The notes beneath the pieces were generated by a model. The model did not search any database. It saw only the letters and a list, made by a program, of their open reading frames with translations, and had not been told where the DNA came from. The translations under genes and the position numbers were made by a program. Source: Candidatus Nomurabacteria bacterium RIFCSPHIGHO2_01_FULL_39_9 (lineage in GTDB: Bacteria > Patescibacteriota > Minisyncoccia > Phycocordibacterales > DATEUR01). Taken from it: a stretch of DNA of 6,418 nucleotides. Of this stretch, positions 1 to 6,101 are shown piece by piece. Each line of letters starts with the position of its first letter. The stretch's first letter is position 1. The stretch is taken from assembly GCA_001786825.1 (NCBI GenBank), contig MFTL01000028.1, positions 1,089 through 7,506 on the forward strand. Direction: 5' to 3'.

Positions 1-238
1 TGACGGTATACTTTTTAATTTCAGTTGGTAGCGGTACGGGACCAACGACTTTTGCGTCGTGCCGAATTGCGGTATCGATAATTTGCTTGACGGAAGCGTC
101 AAGAATTTTGTTGTCGTAAGCTCGAACACGAAGCCGAAGTGAGGCCGCTGCTGTTTCCTTTTTGACAGCTTTAGCAGCCGTCACTTTTGGTTTAGCTTTT
201 GCAGAAACTTTTTTCGTTATTTTTTTCACTTCGGCCAT
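1..238 (-). CDS. rpsJ: 30S ribosomal protein S10, N-terminal part (cut by window edge)
   Basis: Small-subunit head protein; in well-studied bacteria it also pairs with NusB in antitermination. The visible 79 codons start at the ATG whose complement is at 236-238 and run off the left edge in frame. From about residue 34 the protein follows the S10 family: LRLRVRAYD matches the first beta strand, and VVGPVPLPTEIKKYTV matches the conserved GPIPLPT loop region. Residues 1 to about 28 are an extension absent from E. coli S10, rich in Lys and Ala (six KK or KxK clusters), and probably disordered. The gene lies 23 bases after tuf with no terminator between, so the two are likely co-transcribed and lead into the S10 operon outside the window. 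No Shine-Dalgarno sequence is visible: the leader just before the ATG is AT-rich and ends in ataagaac. A start further in would need a non-ATG codon near residue 33, so I kept the ATG. Identity is very secure; the exact start is fairly secure. Confidence 0.95.
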   Translation of the reverse strand, partial: MAEVKKITKKVSAKAKPKVTAAKAVKKETAAASLRLRVRAYDNKILDASVKQIIDTAIRHDAKVVGPVPLPTEIKKYTV

Positions 239-261
239 GTTCTTATATTAATTAATTTTTA

Positions 262-1464
262 TTAAACAGTAATTTTAGTAACAACACCGGCACCGACAGT
301 CTTGCCACCTTCGCGCAAAGCAAATCTTTGCTTATCTTCTAGCGCAACCGGTACAATAAGTTTAACTTTAAGATTGGCAGTATCGCCCGGCATAACCATT
401 TCTGCACCGGCCGGTAGTGTTACTTCTCCAGTAACATCGGCTGTTCTAATGAAGAATTGCGGCTTATAACCAGCAAAGAATGGAGTATGACGACCGCCTT
501 CCTCTTTCTTCAAAATGTAAATTTCAGCTTCAAATTCAGTGTGCGGGGTAACCGAGCCCGTTTTTGCCAAAACTTGGCCACGAGTAATATCTTCTTTCTT
601 GATACCGCGGAGCAAAATACCAGCATTGTCACCAGCTTCGCCATAATCGAGCGATTTATTAAACATTTCAATACCTGTAACAGTTGTCTTAACTGTTGGT
701 TTGATACCGACAATTTCAATTTCTTCGCCGAGTTTGAGCTGGCCTCTTTCAATTTTACCGGTTGTAACTGTGCCGCGACCTTCGATTGAGAAGATGTCTT
801 CAATCGGCATTAAGAACGGCTTTTCTTTATCGCGCTCTGGAATCGGAAGATAAGTATCGAGCGTATCAACGAGTTCCAAAACTTTCTTTGCCCATTCATC
901 ATCAACTGATTTTGATTCAAGGGCTTTAAGACCGGAACCGCGAATAACCGGAGCGTTCTTGCCATCAAAATTGTATTTAGTAAGCAATTCTCGGACTTCT
1001 TCTTCAACAAGATCAATCAATTCTTTATCCGGAACCATATCGCACTTATTTAAGAAGACGATAATTTTCGGAACACCAACTTGGCGAGCCAAGAGGATGT
1101 GTTCGCGAGTCTGAGGCATAACGCCATCAGTTGCCGCAACGACGATAATCGCGCCGTCCATTTGAGCGGCACCGGTGATCATGTTTTTAATATAGTCAGC
1201 GTGACCAGGCGCATCGATGTGAGCGTAGTGGCGAGCCGGTGTCCAATACTCGGAATGGTGAAGCGCAATAGTAATACCGCGAGCCTTTTCTTCTGGCGCG
1301 CTGTCAATATTGTCGACATTTTCAACGCGAGCGCCATAACCCTTGTCTTTTGCCATATCAAGGACATGAAGGATGCCGGCGGTGAGCGTTGTCTTGCCGT
1401 GGTCGACGTGACCAATTGTACCAACGTTTATGTGTGGTTTATCTCTTTTAAATGTTTCTGCCAT
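262..1464 (-). CDS. tuf: Elongation factor Tu
   Basis: GTPase that carries aminoacyl-tRNA to the ribosomal A site in the cytoplasm. Length is 400 residues against 394 in E. coli. The GTPase domain shows the P-loop GHVDHGKT at 18-25, the switch I threonine in RGITI (Thr65), DAPGH at 84-88 with the catalytic histidine at 88, NKCD at 139-142 and the G5 motif SGL at 177-179. Domains II and III follow from about 210, with GRGTVTTG near 229-236 and the C-terminal [12 protein letters not shown] near 384-395. Differences from E. coli: DAPGH instead of DCPGH, SGL instead of SAL, and a rewritten switch I segment after the threonine ([10 protein letters not shown] in place of INTSHVEYDT). The ATG gives the standard N-terminus [20 protein letters not shown]. 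It has no Shine-Dalgarno sequence. A plus-strand gene lies upstream, so tuf needs its own promoter in 1465-1685, unlike the usual read-through from fusA. rpsJ follows after 23 bases. Confidence 0.99.
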   Translation of the reverse strand: MAETFKRDKPHINVGTIGHVDHGKTTLTAGILHVLDMAKDKGYGARVENVDNIDSAPEEKARGITIALHHSEYWTPARHYAHIDAPGHADYIKNMITGAAQMDGAIIVVAATDGVMPQTREHILLARQVGVPKIIVFLNKCDMVPDKELIDLVEEEVRELLTKYNFDGKNAPVIRGSGLKALESKSVDDEWAKKVLELVDTLDTYLPIPERDKEKPFLMPIEDIFSIEGRGTVTTGKIERGQLKLGEEIEIVGIKPTVKTTVTGIEMFNKSLDYGEAGDNAGILLRGIKKEDITRGQVLAKTGSVTPHTEFEAEIYILKKEEGGRHTPFFAGYKPQFFIRTADVTGEVTLPAGAEMVMPGDTANLKVKLIVPVALEDKQRFALREGGKTVGAGVVTKITV

Positions 1465-1499
1465 GTTTTTATCAAAAAATTAAATTAATAATATAGCTT

Positions 1500-1526
1500 G
1501 GAATACGCTTTTGAAAAGTCTATTCC
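1500..1526 (-). promoter_or_regulatory. Inverted repeat, possible stem-loop at the 5' end of the tuf mRNA
   Basis: Read on the minus strand, GGAATA (1526-1521) is matched by TATTCC (1505-1500), and between them CTTTT faces AAAAG across a single base, with a two-base mismatch on each side. This could fold into a stem of 6 plus 4 or 5 pairs with a very small loop. If the promoter at 1532-1560 is used, the transcript would start near 1525, so the stem would sit at the extreme 5' end of the mRNA, about 35 bases ahead of the tuf ATG. A terminal stem of this sort can protect an mRNA from decay. No T-run follows on either strand, so it is not a terminator. The repeat is seen; its role is inferred. 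Confidence 0.45.
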
Positions 1527-1531
1527 TTCGC

Positions 1532-1560
1532 TTTATAAATGACTAATAAAAAAAGCGCAA
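1532..1560 (-). promoter_or_regulatory. Candidate promoter for tuf-rpsJ
   Basis: On the minus strand a -10-like TATAAA (complement of 1532-1537) lies 17 bases after TTGCGC (complement of 1555-1560). The -10 box matches the sigma-70 consensus at 5 of 6 positions and the -35 box at only 3. A promoter is required here because the gene upstream of tuf is on the other strand. CGCTTT at 1529-1534 and AAAGCG at 1552-1557 form an inverted repeat across the -10 box and spacer. A second possibility further upstream is TTTACA (complement of 1596-1601), 17 bases, then TACCAT (complement of 1573-1578). I prefer the first for its better -10 box and shorter leader, but the choice is uncertain. Confidence 0.45.
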
Positions 1561-1595
1561 AATTGCTTACTTATGGTAGCAAAGGACTTAAAAAT

Positions 1596-1613
1596 TGTAA
1601 AGTGATTTTTACA
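1596..1613. promoter_or_regulatory. 18-base inverted repeat upstream of the lipoprotein promoter
   Basis: TGTAAA and TTTACA form a perfect 6-base inverted repeat around six bases (GTGATT), ending five bases before the -35 box at 1619. The symmetry, size and place fit a site for a dimeric helix-turn-helix regulator. It also contains the -35-like hexamer of the alternative tuf promoter on the minus strand, so one bound protein could affect both directions. In AT-rich DNA a 6-base repeat can arise by chance. Confidence 0.35.
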
Positions 1614-1618
1614 GAAAC

Positions 1619-1647
1619 TTGACATATTAAAACAAATCTTGTATTAT
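1619..1647 (+). promoter_or_regulatory. Sigma-70-type promoter of the lipoprotein gene
   Basis: The -35 box TTGACA at 1619-1624 is a perfect consensus. A 17-base spacer is followed by the -10 box TATTAT at 1642-1647, matching 5 of 6. Transcription would start near 1654, leaving a leader of about 32 bases before the ATG at 1686. This is the best promoter match in the window, better than any found ahead of the ribosomal and elongation-factor genes. Confidence 0.75.
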
Positions 1648-1662
1648 GAGAATAACTCATAA
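1644..1662. promoter_or_regulatory. Inverted repeat over the -10 box and start point, possible operator
   Basis: TTATGAG (1644-1650) and CTCATAA (1656-1662) are exact reverse complements around AATAA. The repeat covers the downstream half of the -10 box and the expected start point, where a bound repressor would block RNA polymerase. Most of it would not be in the transcript, so an operator fits better than an RNA hairpin. The repeat is seen; the function is inferred. Confidence 0.45.
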
Positions 1663-1685
1663 AATACTAACCAAAATCCTCTTTT

Positions 1686-2108
1686 ATGAAAACGCTGTTC
1701 TTTTCAATAATTATCGGCTGTTTTTTAACAACCGTTGGCTGTAAATACCGCGGACTATCGCTTTTTGAGAAAAAATCTTGTAGCGGCAAAGACTTCAAAA
1801 CCATTTATGCTTTTGAAGTCATAGACACTATTTATGCTCTGCCTCTGCCTTTTTTTAAAAAAGTTTTTATTTCTGGTTACACCATCAATGCAGACACCGA
1901 TAACGATGGCAAGTATGATTTAAAAATTAATTTTGACAAAGAAAGGTTTTCCGAACTTACAAAGAAAGGTTTGCCGCGTCATGTTGAATTAGATGTTAGC
2001 CCAAAACCGAAAAATGTAAAATTGGACCAGAAGTGTATTCTTGACTGCAACTATTTCCCAAACAAGGACCAATCTGCGAAAAAACGCAACGAAAAACCGA
2101 GCTCATAA
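1686..2108 (+). CDS. Small putative lipoprotein with a calcium-binding-like loop
   Basis: A 140-residue protein of no family I recognise. The N-terminus has a short basic start (MKT), a hydrophobic stretch at about 4-18 and TTVGC ending at Cys19. This fits a type II signal peptide and lipid attachment at Cys19, although the -3 residue is Thr rather than the usual Leu. The mature part would be outside the membrane. NADTDNDGKYDLKINF at 68-83 holds a DxDxDGxxxD loop (Asp70, 72, 74, 78), like the calcium loops of EF-hand, dockerin and thrombospondin type 3 repeats, here single. Cys32, 117 and 121 could form disulfides. The C-terminus is Lys-rich and polar. The gene is on the opposite strand from all others and sits between fusA and tuf, with its own strong promoter, flanking inverted repeats and a terminator. 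No Shine-Dalgarno sequence precedes the ATG, which is supported by the signal peptide directly after it. That it is a gene is fairly certain; its role is unknown. Confidence 0.85.
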   Translation: MKTLFFSIIIGCFLTTVGCKYRGLSLFEKKSCSGKDFKTIYAFEVIDTIYALPLPFFKKVFISGYTINADTDNDGKYDLKINFDKERFSELTKKGLPRHVELDVSPKPKNVKLDQKCILDCNYFPNKDQSAKKRNEKPSS

Positions 2109-2120
2109 CTCGGTTTTTTT
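2092..2120. terminator. Bidirectional intrinsic terminator between convergent genes
   Basis: AAAAACCGAG (2092-2101) and CTCGGTTTTT (2109-2118) form a perfect 10-pair stem around CTCATAA. On the plus strand a run of seven T (2114-2120) ends the structure. On the minus strand the matching A-run gives five T. It overlaps the last codons and the TAA stop (2106-2108) of the lipoprotein gene and lies about 36 bases past the stop of the convergent gene at 2154, so it can serve both. Confidence 0.9.
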
Positions 2121-2153
2121 ATTTTCAAAAACAACTACAAAACTAATAAATGA

Positions 2154-2954
2154 CTAAGAACCGGCAGGAACACAAGTGCCATTTACACAAACACTTCCGG
2201 TCTTGCATTGAGCATCAGATGTACAACCCGGCAATGGTTCAGGAGTAAGATCATGCAGTCTCAGTCTCACAAAAGTGAAAAGTTTATCAAGCGTAAGTGA
2301 AAGCGGCTGATCGGTAGAACCAGATCCTTCCGGTGTGCTTGTTAAAGAATCCGTTTCAAAGATTAACCATTGAATATCAGGACTTACCATAGAAGCATCT
2401 ACAGTCACTTCCGATCCTAACGGCAATGTTGCTTCACATTCATCCGGCCACTGACTGATAATACATTCGATATCGCTCTCACATTCTGGAGGAAGGTTGT
2501 CTAAGACAGTGGAACAATTAATAATTTGGGTAGCGCCAAACATTCCAATGATCGGCAACCAACCTTCTCCGGAACTTATACTTGTTTCATCAAAATCCAC
2601 AAAAAGTCGAGCTTGTTCACTCTCTACAGGCTGACCACAGGCCGACAAAATATCATTTTGAGGTATTGGATTTCCGGCCAAGTCATTCATTGCAAGACAC
2701 TGCTCAGATTTATCTTTAAGTTTCGCAACTTGTTTTAAATAATTTCGAGATTCTCGCTCTGGATTCATTCCATTTAAACCATCGAGCATTCCTCGACAAG
2801 AATCCATACATCCTAGAACGCTATCGAGATCTGCCGATTTTCTGTTGGCTATATTTTTTTCAAAAAAGCCTTTTGATTGACTTCCTTGGATAATTAAAAA
2901 GCCAATAAAAACTACAGCGGCGAGAAAAACAAAACGTTTTATATTTTTTTCCAT
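2154..2954 (-). CDS. Membrane-anchored, cysteine-rich extracytoplasmic protein
   Basis: A 266-residue protein without a clear family. Basic residues (MEKNIKR) precede one hydrophobic segment at about 8-22 and then a polar stretch, which suggests an N-terminal membrane anchor or uncleaved signal with the rest outside. No lipobox cysteine is seen. There are twelve cysteines after the anchor: 49, 53, 86, 106, 147, 158, 164, 173, 244, 250, 256 and 261. The last four form a compact C-x5-C-x5-C-x4-C module (CTSDAQCKTGSVCVNGTC) at 244-261, a small disulfide-knot pattern seen at the ends of secreted proteins in several phyla. A low-complexity Ser/Thr/Gly/Pro linker occurs near 203-217. The gene begins 80 bases after fusA on the same strand, so it could be read from fusA or from the candidate promoter at 2992. 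It ends at the shared terminator. The cysteine count suggests an oxidising compartment and disulfides. Function is unknown; a binding or adhesion role is only a guess. Confidence 0.85.
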   Translation of the reverse strand: MEKNIKRFVFLAAVVFIGFLIIQGSQSKGFFEKNIANRKSADLDSVLGCMDSCRGMLDGLNGMNPERESRNYLKQVAKLKDKSEQCLAMNDLAGNPIPQNDILSACGQPVESEQARLFVDFDETSISSGEGWLPIIGMFGATQIINCSTVLDNLPPECESDIECIISQWPDECEATLPLGSEVTVDASMVSPDIQWLIFETDSLTSTPEGSGSTDQPLSLTLDKLFTFVRLRLHDLTPEPLPGCTSDAQCKTGSVCVNGTCVPAGS

Positions 2955-2980
2955 AAAAAATTGTTTAAATTAAATAATAA

Positions 2981-3001
2981 AAACCTATATGATTATAGTT
3001 T
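2981..3001 (-). terminator. Weak hairpin after fusA, possible leaky terminator
   Basis: On the minus strand AAACTATA is matched by TATAGGTTT across ATCA with one bulged G, and the transcript then reads GTTTTTATTATTT. The stem is almost all A-U, so it would terminate poorly at best. It lies 34 bases after the fusA stop and contains the -10 box of the candidate promoter for the next gene. Confidence 0.25.
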
Positions 3002-3020
3002 ACACTAAAATAAGGAAAAA
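2992..3020 (-). promoter_or_regulatory. Candidate promoter of the cysteine-rich protein gene
   Basis: A perfect -10 box TATAAT (complement of 2992-2997) lies in the 80-base gap after fusA, with a start point expected near 2985 and a leader of about 30 bases. The hexamer 17 bases upstream, TTTTTC (complement of 3015-3020), is a poor -35 match, and no TG extension is present directly before the -10 box. The gene may also be read through from fusA. Confidence 0.45.
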
Positions 3021-3034
3021 TAGTAATTTCTTGC

Positions 3035-5176
3035 TTATTTTCTACTTGCCACAATTTTTTCAGCAACGTTAGGCGGCACGACGTCATAACGCAAGAATTC
3101 CATATTTAGATTGCCGCGGCCTTCCGTCATAGAACGAAGTTCTGTTGTGTAGCCGAACATTTCCGAAAGCGGTACCACGGCTTTGATCGCTTTGCTCATG
3201 CCTCTGTCTTCAAAACCTTCGATCATGCCGCGCTTGGAATTTAAGTTCCCGGTCACATCGCCCATAAATTTCTCCGGCACAATAACTTCCACCTTCATCA
3301 TCGGCTCAAGCAGTACCGGCTTGGCTTTTTTAGCGGCATCTTGGACCGCCATGGAAGCGGCGATTTTGAAAGCCATTTCGGAAGAGTCGACATCGTGATA
3401 ACTACCATCAAAAAGTTCAACTGACACATCAACCAATCTAAAACCGGCAACAACACCACGCTCAAGTCCTTCCTTGAAGCCTTTTTCACAAGCCGGGACA
3501 AATTCTTGCGGAATTGCGCCACCTTTGAGACTGTTTATAAATTCGAAACTTTCGGAACGCTTAACATTTCTCGGTAGATCTTCTTTCGCAATAGTTTTAT
3601 CAATCGGTTTAACTTTAATAACAACGTGACCATATTGACCACGACCGCCAGTCTGGCGAATATATTTACCTTCGACTTCGGAATTGCCAATAATAGTTTC
3701 GCGATAAGCCACTTGAGGCTTGCCGACGTTTGTCTCGACAGAAAATTCTCGCTTCATGCGATCAACGATAATTTCCAAGTGCAATTCGCCCATGCCCCAA
3801 ATGATTGTTTCGAGTGTTTCCGAATCAGTTGTAATTCTAAAAGTCGGATCTTCTTGAGCAAGTCGATTAAGCGCCATACCCATTTTTTCCTGGTCGGCTT
3901 TCGTCTTCGGTTCGATTCTCATAGAAATAACCGGTTCTGGGAAAACGATACGTTCCAACATAATTGGCTCTGCTTCATCGCAAAGCGTATCAGAAGTAAT
4001 TGTATCTTTAAGGCCAACCGCCGCCGCAATTTCACCGGCATAAACTTTTTTTATTTCTTCGCGCTCGTTGGCGTGCATTCGCAAAATACGACCGATGCGT
4101 TCGCGATTTCGGGTGCGTGGATTATAAACATAAGAGCCGGCTTCAAGCGTGCCTGAATAAACACGGAAGAAAGTTAACTGGCCGACAAAAGGATCAGCTT
4201 GGAGTTTAAAAGCCAACGCCGCAAACGGTTCCTTGTCCGAAGGACCTCTCAATTCTTCCGCATTATTGTTTGGATTAGTACCTTTGACAGCGGCAATATC
4301 AAGCGGGCTCGGCAGAAGATCCACAACGGCGTCAAGCACCAGCTGAACACCTTTGTTCTTAAGAGCGGAAGCGGCATAAACTGGGAAAATTTTGTTAGTG
4401 ATAACCGCACGGCGCAAAAGTTCTTTCAGGCGCGGCAGGGCAACTTCTTTCCCTTCTAAGTATTCATTGAGAGTAACTTCATCTTGTTCAACAATTTTTT
4501 CAACAAGTTCATTGCGATATTTTTTAGCCTCTTCTTTAAATTCTTCCGGAATTTCCATTGGAATAATTTTTTCGCCGAGCTTGCCCTCGAAACCGTAAGC
4601 TTTCATTTCAAGCAAATCAATGACGCCTTTGAAATTTTCTTCGAGACCAATCGGGATTTGCATACGGACAGCGTGAGGAGTCAATCTTTCCAAAATTGAC
4701 TTATAAGAATTTTCAAAAGACGCGCCCATGCGATCAAGTTTGTTGATCAAGCAAATGCGTGGCACATTACCTTCATCTGCATAACGCCAGTTGGTTTCAC
4801 TTTGTGGCTCAACACCAGCGACACCATCAAAGACAACAACCGCGCCGTCAAGGACACGGAGACTTCTTTTAACTTCAACGGTGAAATCGATGTGGCCAGG
4901 CGTGTCGATAATATTAAAACGGTGTTTTCGCGAAGTGTCCTCACCCATGTAAGTTGGATTCCAAAAACAAGTAATAGCGGCGGCCGTGATTGTAATGCCG
5001 CGTTCGCGTTCCTGCTCCATCCAATCGGTAGTCGTCTCACCTTCGTGAACTTCACCAATATTATGCTGACTGCCGGTGTAATACAAAATACGCTCGGAAA
5101 CGGTTGTTTTACCGGCGTCAATGTGAGCAATAATACCGAAATTTCTTACTTTCTCTAGTGGATATTCTCGTTCCAT
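3035..5176 (-). CDS. fusA: Elongation factor G
   Basis: Cytoplasmic translocase GTPase that moves tRNAs and mRNA through the ribosome and helps recycle ribosomes. Length is 713 residues against 704 in E. coli. The G domain shows AHIDAGKTT at 17-25, ERERGITI at 56-63 with the switch I threonine at 62, DTPGH at 91-95, NKLD at 145-148 and SAL at 270-272. Domain II starts near 315. Domain III contains [13 protein letters not shown] at 439-451 and [10 protein letters not shown] at 461-470. Domain IV begins near GKPQVAYRE at 485, with GGRGQYGHV at 510-518 and the tip loop [12 protein letters not shown] at 589-600. Domain V carries [12 protein letters not shown] at 624-635 and the C-terminal RSMTEGRG. 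All key motifs are intact, and the sequence looks like the canonical factor rather than the EF-G2 type or a tetracycline-resistance TetM-like protein. It starts six bases after the rpsG stop, so translational coupling is likely. The usual neighbour tuf is displaced by about 1.57 kb. Confidence 0.99.
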   Translation of the reverse strand: MEREYPLEKVRNFGIIAHIDAGKTTVSERILYYTGSQHNIGEVHEGETTTDWMEQERERGITITAAAITCFWNPTYMGEDTSRKHRFNIIDTPGHIDFTVEVKRSLRVLDGAVVVFDGVAGVEPQSETNWRYADEGNVPRICLINKLDRMGASFENSYKSILERLTPHAVRMQIPIGLEENFKGVIDLLEMKAYGFEGKLGEKIIPMEIPEEFKEEAKKYRNELVEKIVEQDEVTLNEYLEGKEVALPRLKELLRRAVITNKIFPVYAASALKNKGVQLVLDAVVDLLPSPLDIAAVKGTNPNNNAEELRGPSDKEPFAALAFKLQADPFVGQLTFFRVYSGTLEAGSYVYNPRTRNRERIGRILRMHANEREEIKKVYAGEIAAAVGLKDTITSDTLCDEAEPIMLERIVFPEPVISMRIEPKTKADQEKMGMALNRLAQEDPTFRITTDSETLETIIWGMGELHLEIIVDRMKREFSVETNVGKPQVAYRETIIGNSEVEGKYIRQTGGRGQYGHVVIKVKPIDKTIAKEDLPRNVKRSESFEFINSLKGGAIPQEFVPACEKGFKEGLERGVVAGFRLVDVSVELFDGSYHDVDSSEMAFKIAASMAVQDAAKKAKPVLLEPMMKVEVIVPEKFMGDVTGNLNSKRGMIEGFEDRGMSKAIKAVVPLSEMFGYTTELRSMTEGRGNLNMEFLRYDVVPPNVAEKIVASRK

Positions 5177-5182
5177 AATTTA

Positions 5183-5650
5183 TTACCAAGCAAAATGAGC
5201 AAAAGCCTTGTTGGCTTCAGCCATCTTGTGGGTGTCATCTCTCTTTTTAATAGCAGCACCTTCATTTTTAGAAGCGGCAATCAATTCTTCGGCTAAGCGT
5301 TCTGCCATTGGTCGCCCTTTTTTACTTCGCGCCGAAAGAGCTATCCAGCGCATTGAAAGGGCCGCTCGGCGTTCCGGACGAACTTCACGCGGTACTTGAT
5401 AGTTGGCACCACCAATTCGGCGAGTGCGCACTTCTAAATTTGGGCCAACATTATTTAACGCAACATCAAAAACTTCAATTGGATTTTGTTTTGTTTTTTC
5501 TTTGATAATATCAAGAGCGCCGTAAACAATTTTACGAGAAGCTTCTTTTTTACCATCCCACATCATGTAGTTGATAAATTTAGCGAGTCGCTCAGAGTTG
5601 TATAAAACTTCTGGCGCAACTGCTGGTGGTCGTTTAACTTTTCTACGCAT
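5183..5650 (-). CDS. rpsG: 30S ribosomal protein S7
   Basis: Primary 16S rRNA-binding protein that starts assembly of the 30S head and lines the E site; in E. coli it is also the translational repressor of the str operon. Length is 155 residues, normal for the family. Hallmarks are MRRK at the start, LAKFINYMMWDGKK at 23-36, VRTRRIGGANYQVPREVRPERR at about 74-95 (the beta-hairpin that touches mRNA and tRNA), MRWI and the C-terminal HKMAEANKAFAHFAW. The ending at Trp matches the short S7 form (E. coli B-type AHYRW). It follows rpsL by 32 AT-rich bases and precedes fusA by six. The ATG start gives the conserved N-terminus without extension and has no Shine-Dalgarno sequence close by; an AGGGA lies too far upstream, more than 20 bases. 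I could not see an obvious S7-binding structure in the short rpsL-rpsG gap. Confidence 0.99.
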   Translation of the reverse strand: MRRKVKRPPAVAPEVLYNSERLAKFINYMMWDGKKEASRKIVYGALDIIKEKTKQNPIEVFDVALNNVGPNLEVRTRRIGGANYQVPREVRPERRAALSMRWIALSARSKKGRPMAERLAEELIAASKNEGAAIKKRDDTHKMAEANKAFAHFAW

Positions 5651-5682
5651 ATTAAAAAATTATTAATTAAATATTCCCTAAA

Positions 5683-6093
5683 TTACTTTGGGCGCTTGAC
5701 GCCATAAGAACTTCGACTAGTTCGGCGATTTTCAACTGGGGTTGCATCAAGGACACCGCGGACAACGTGATAACGGACACCGATAAGGTCTTTGACGCGG
5801 CCGCCGCGAACAACAACAACAGAGTGCTCCTGTAAATTATGACCAACGCCGGGAATATAAGCGGTAATTTCTTGACCATTAGTGAGTCTGACTTTGGCGA
5901 TTTTACGCAAAGCGGAGTTTGGTTTTTTAGGCGTGGTGGTTTTGACAAGCGTGCAAACGCCTCTTTTGAAAGGTGAAGGATAAGCAACTGGCTTATTTTT
6001 CTTGGTATTGAAAGCAAAACCCAAGGCTGGCGCCTTTGATTTATATTTTGGAGTTTTTCTCGGTTTCTTAATTAATTGGCCAATTGTTGGCAT
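5683..6093 (-). CDS. rpsL: 30S ribosomal protein S12
   Basis: Decoding-centre protein of the small subunit and the classical target of streptomycin-resistance changes. Length is 136 residues against 124 in E. coli. The difference lies mainly in a longer N-terminal loop at about 25-41, like the one in Bacillus-type S12. Conserved blocks are [13 protein letters not shown] at 52-64, [19 protein letters not shown] at 84-102 and YGVKRPK at the end. Lys56 (E. coli Lys43 counting Met) and Lys101 (Lys88) are the normal residues, and Asp102 is the residue that RimO methylthiolates in E. coli. Oddly, the near-invariant Pro after DL (E. coli Pro91 counting Met) is Ile104 here, read directly as codon ATC. 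The gene is first in the str set, 41 bases after an unrelated same-strand gene, and has no Shine-Dalgarno sequence. Identity is secure. Confidence 0.99.
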   Translation of the reverse strand: MPTIGQLIKKPRKTPKYKSKAPALGFAFNTKKNKPVAYPSPFKRGVCTLVKTTTPKKPNSALRKIAKVRLTNGQEITAYIPGVGHNLQEHSVVVVRGGRVKDLIGVRYHVVRGVLDATPVENRRTSRSSYGVKRPK

Positions 6094-6101
6094 AGACGAT
6101 T

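Noticed and set aside
239..261. A terminator or attenuator between tuf and rpsJ
   Set aside because: The 23 bases are only A/T repeats (TTAATTAATT type) with no GC stem; co-transcription is simpler.
1541..1575. GCAATTTTGCGC followed by seven T on the minus strand, resembling a terminator
   Set aside because: The stem is only about four pairs, and no minus-strand gene ends there, since the upstream gene is on the plus strand. The T-run is better read as the spacer of the tuf promoter.
1571..1580. Pseudo-palindrome GCTTAC-TTATG-GTAGC in the divergent region
   Set aside because: It is imperfect with a bulge and only five pairs, with no position relative to a promoter or gene that would give it a role.
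1596..1613. Resemblance of TGTAAA-N6-TTTACA to the TnrA/GlnR box
   Set aside because: The Bacillus consensus is TGTNA-N7-TNACA (17 bases); here the spacing is one base longer, and nothing else points to nitrogen control.
1656..2108. CTCATAA occurs both in the operator-like repeat (1656-1662) and in the terminator loop (2102-2108)
   Set aside because: A shared 7-mer in AT-rich DNA is expected by chance, and the second copy is fixed by the stop codon and stem.
1686..2954. Possible small mobile element between fusA and tuf
   Set aside because: No transposase or integrase, no terminal inverted repeats and no target-site duplication could be seen at 1465-3034.
3626..4156. 176-codon open frame on the plus strand inside fusA, and similar long antisense frames inside tuf, rpsG and fusA
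   Set aside because: All lie opposite strongly conserved genes in fixed frames. The products show no domains, have odd composition (many Phe, Asn, Ser runs) and no promoter; they follow from the codon use of the real genes.
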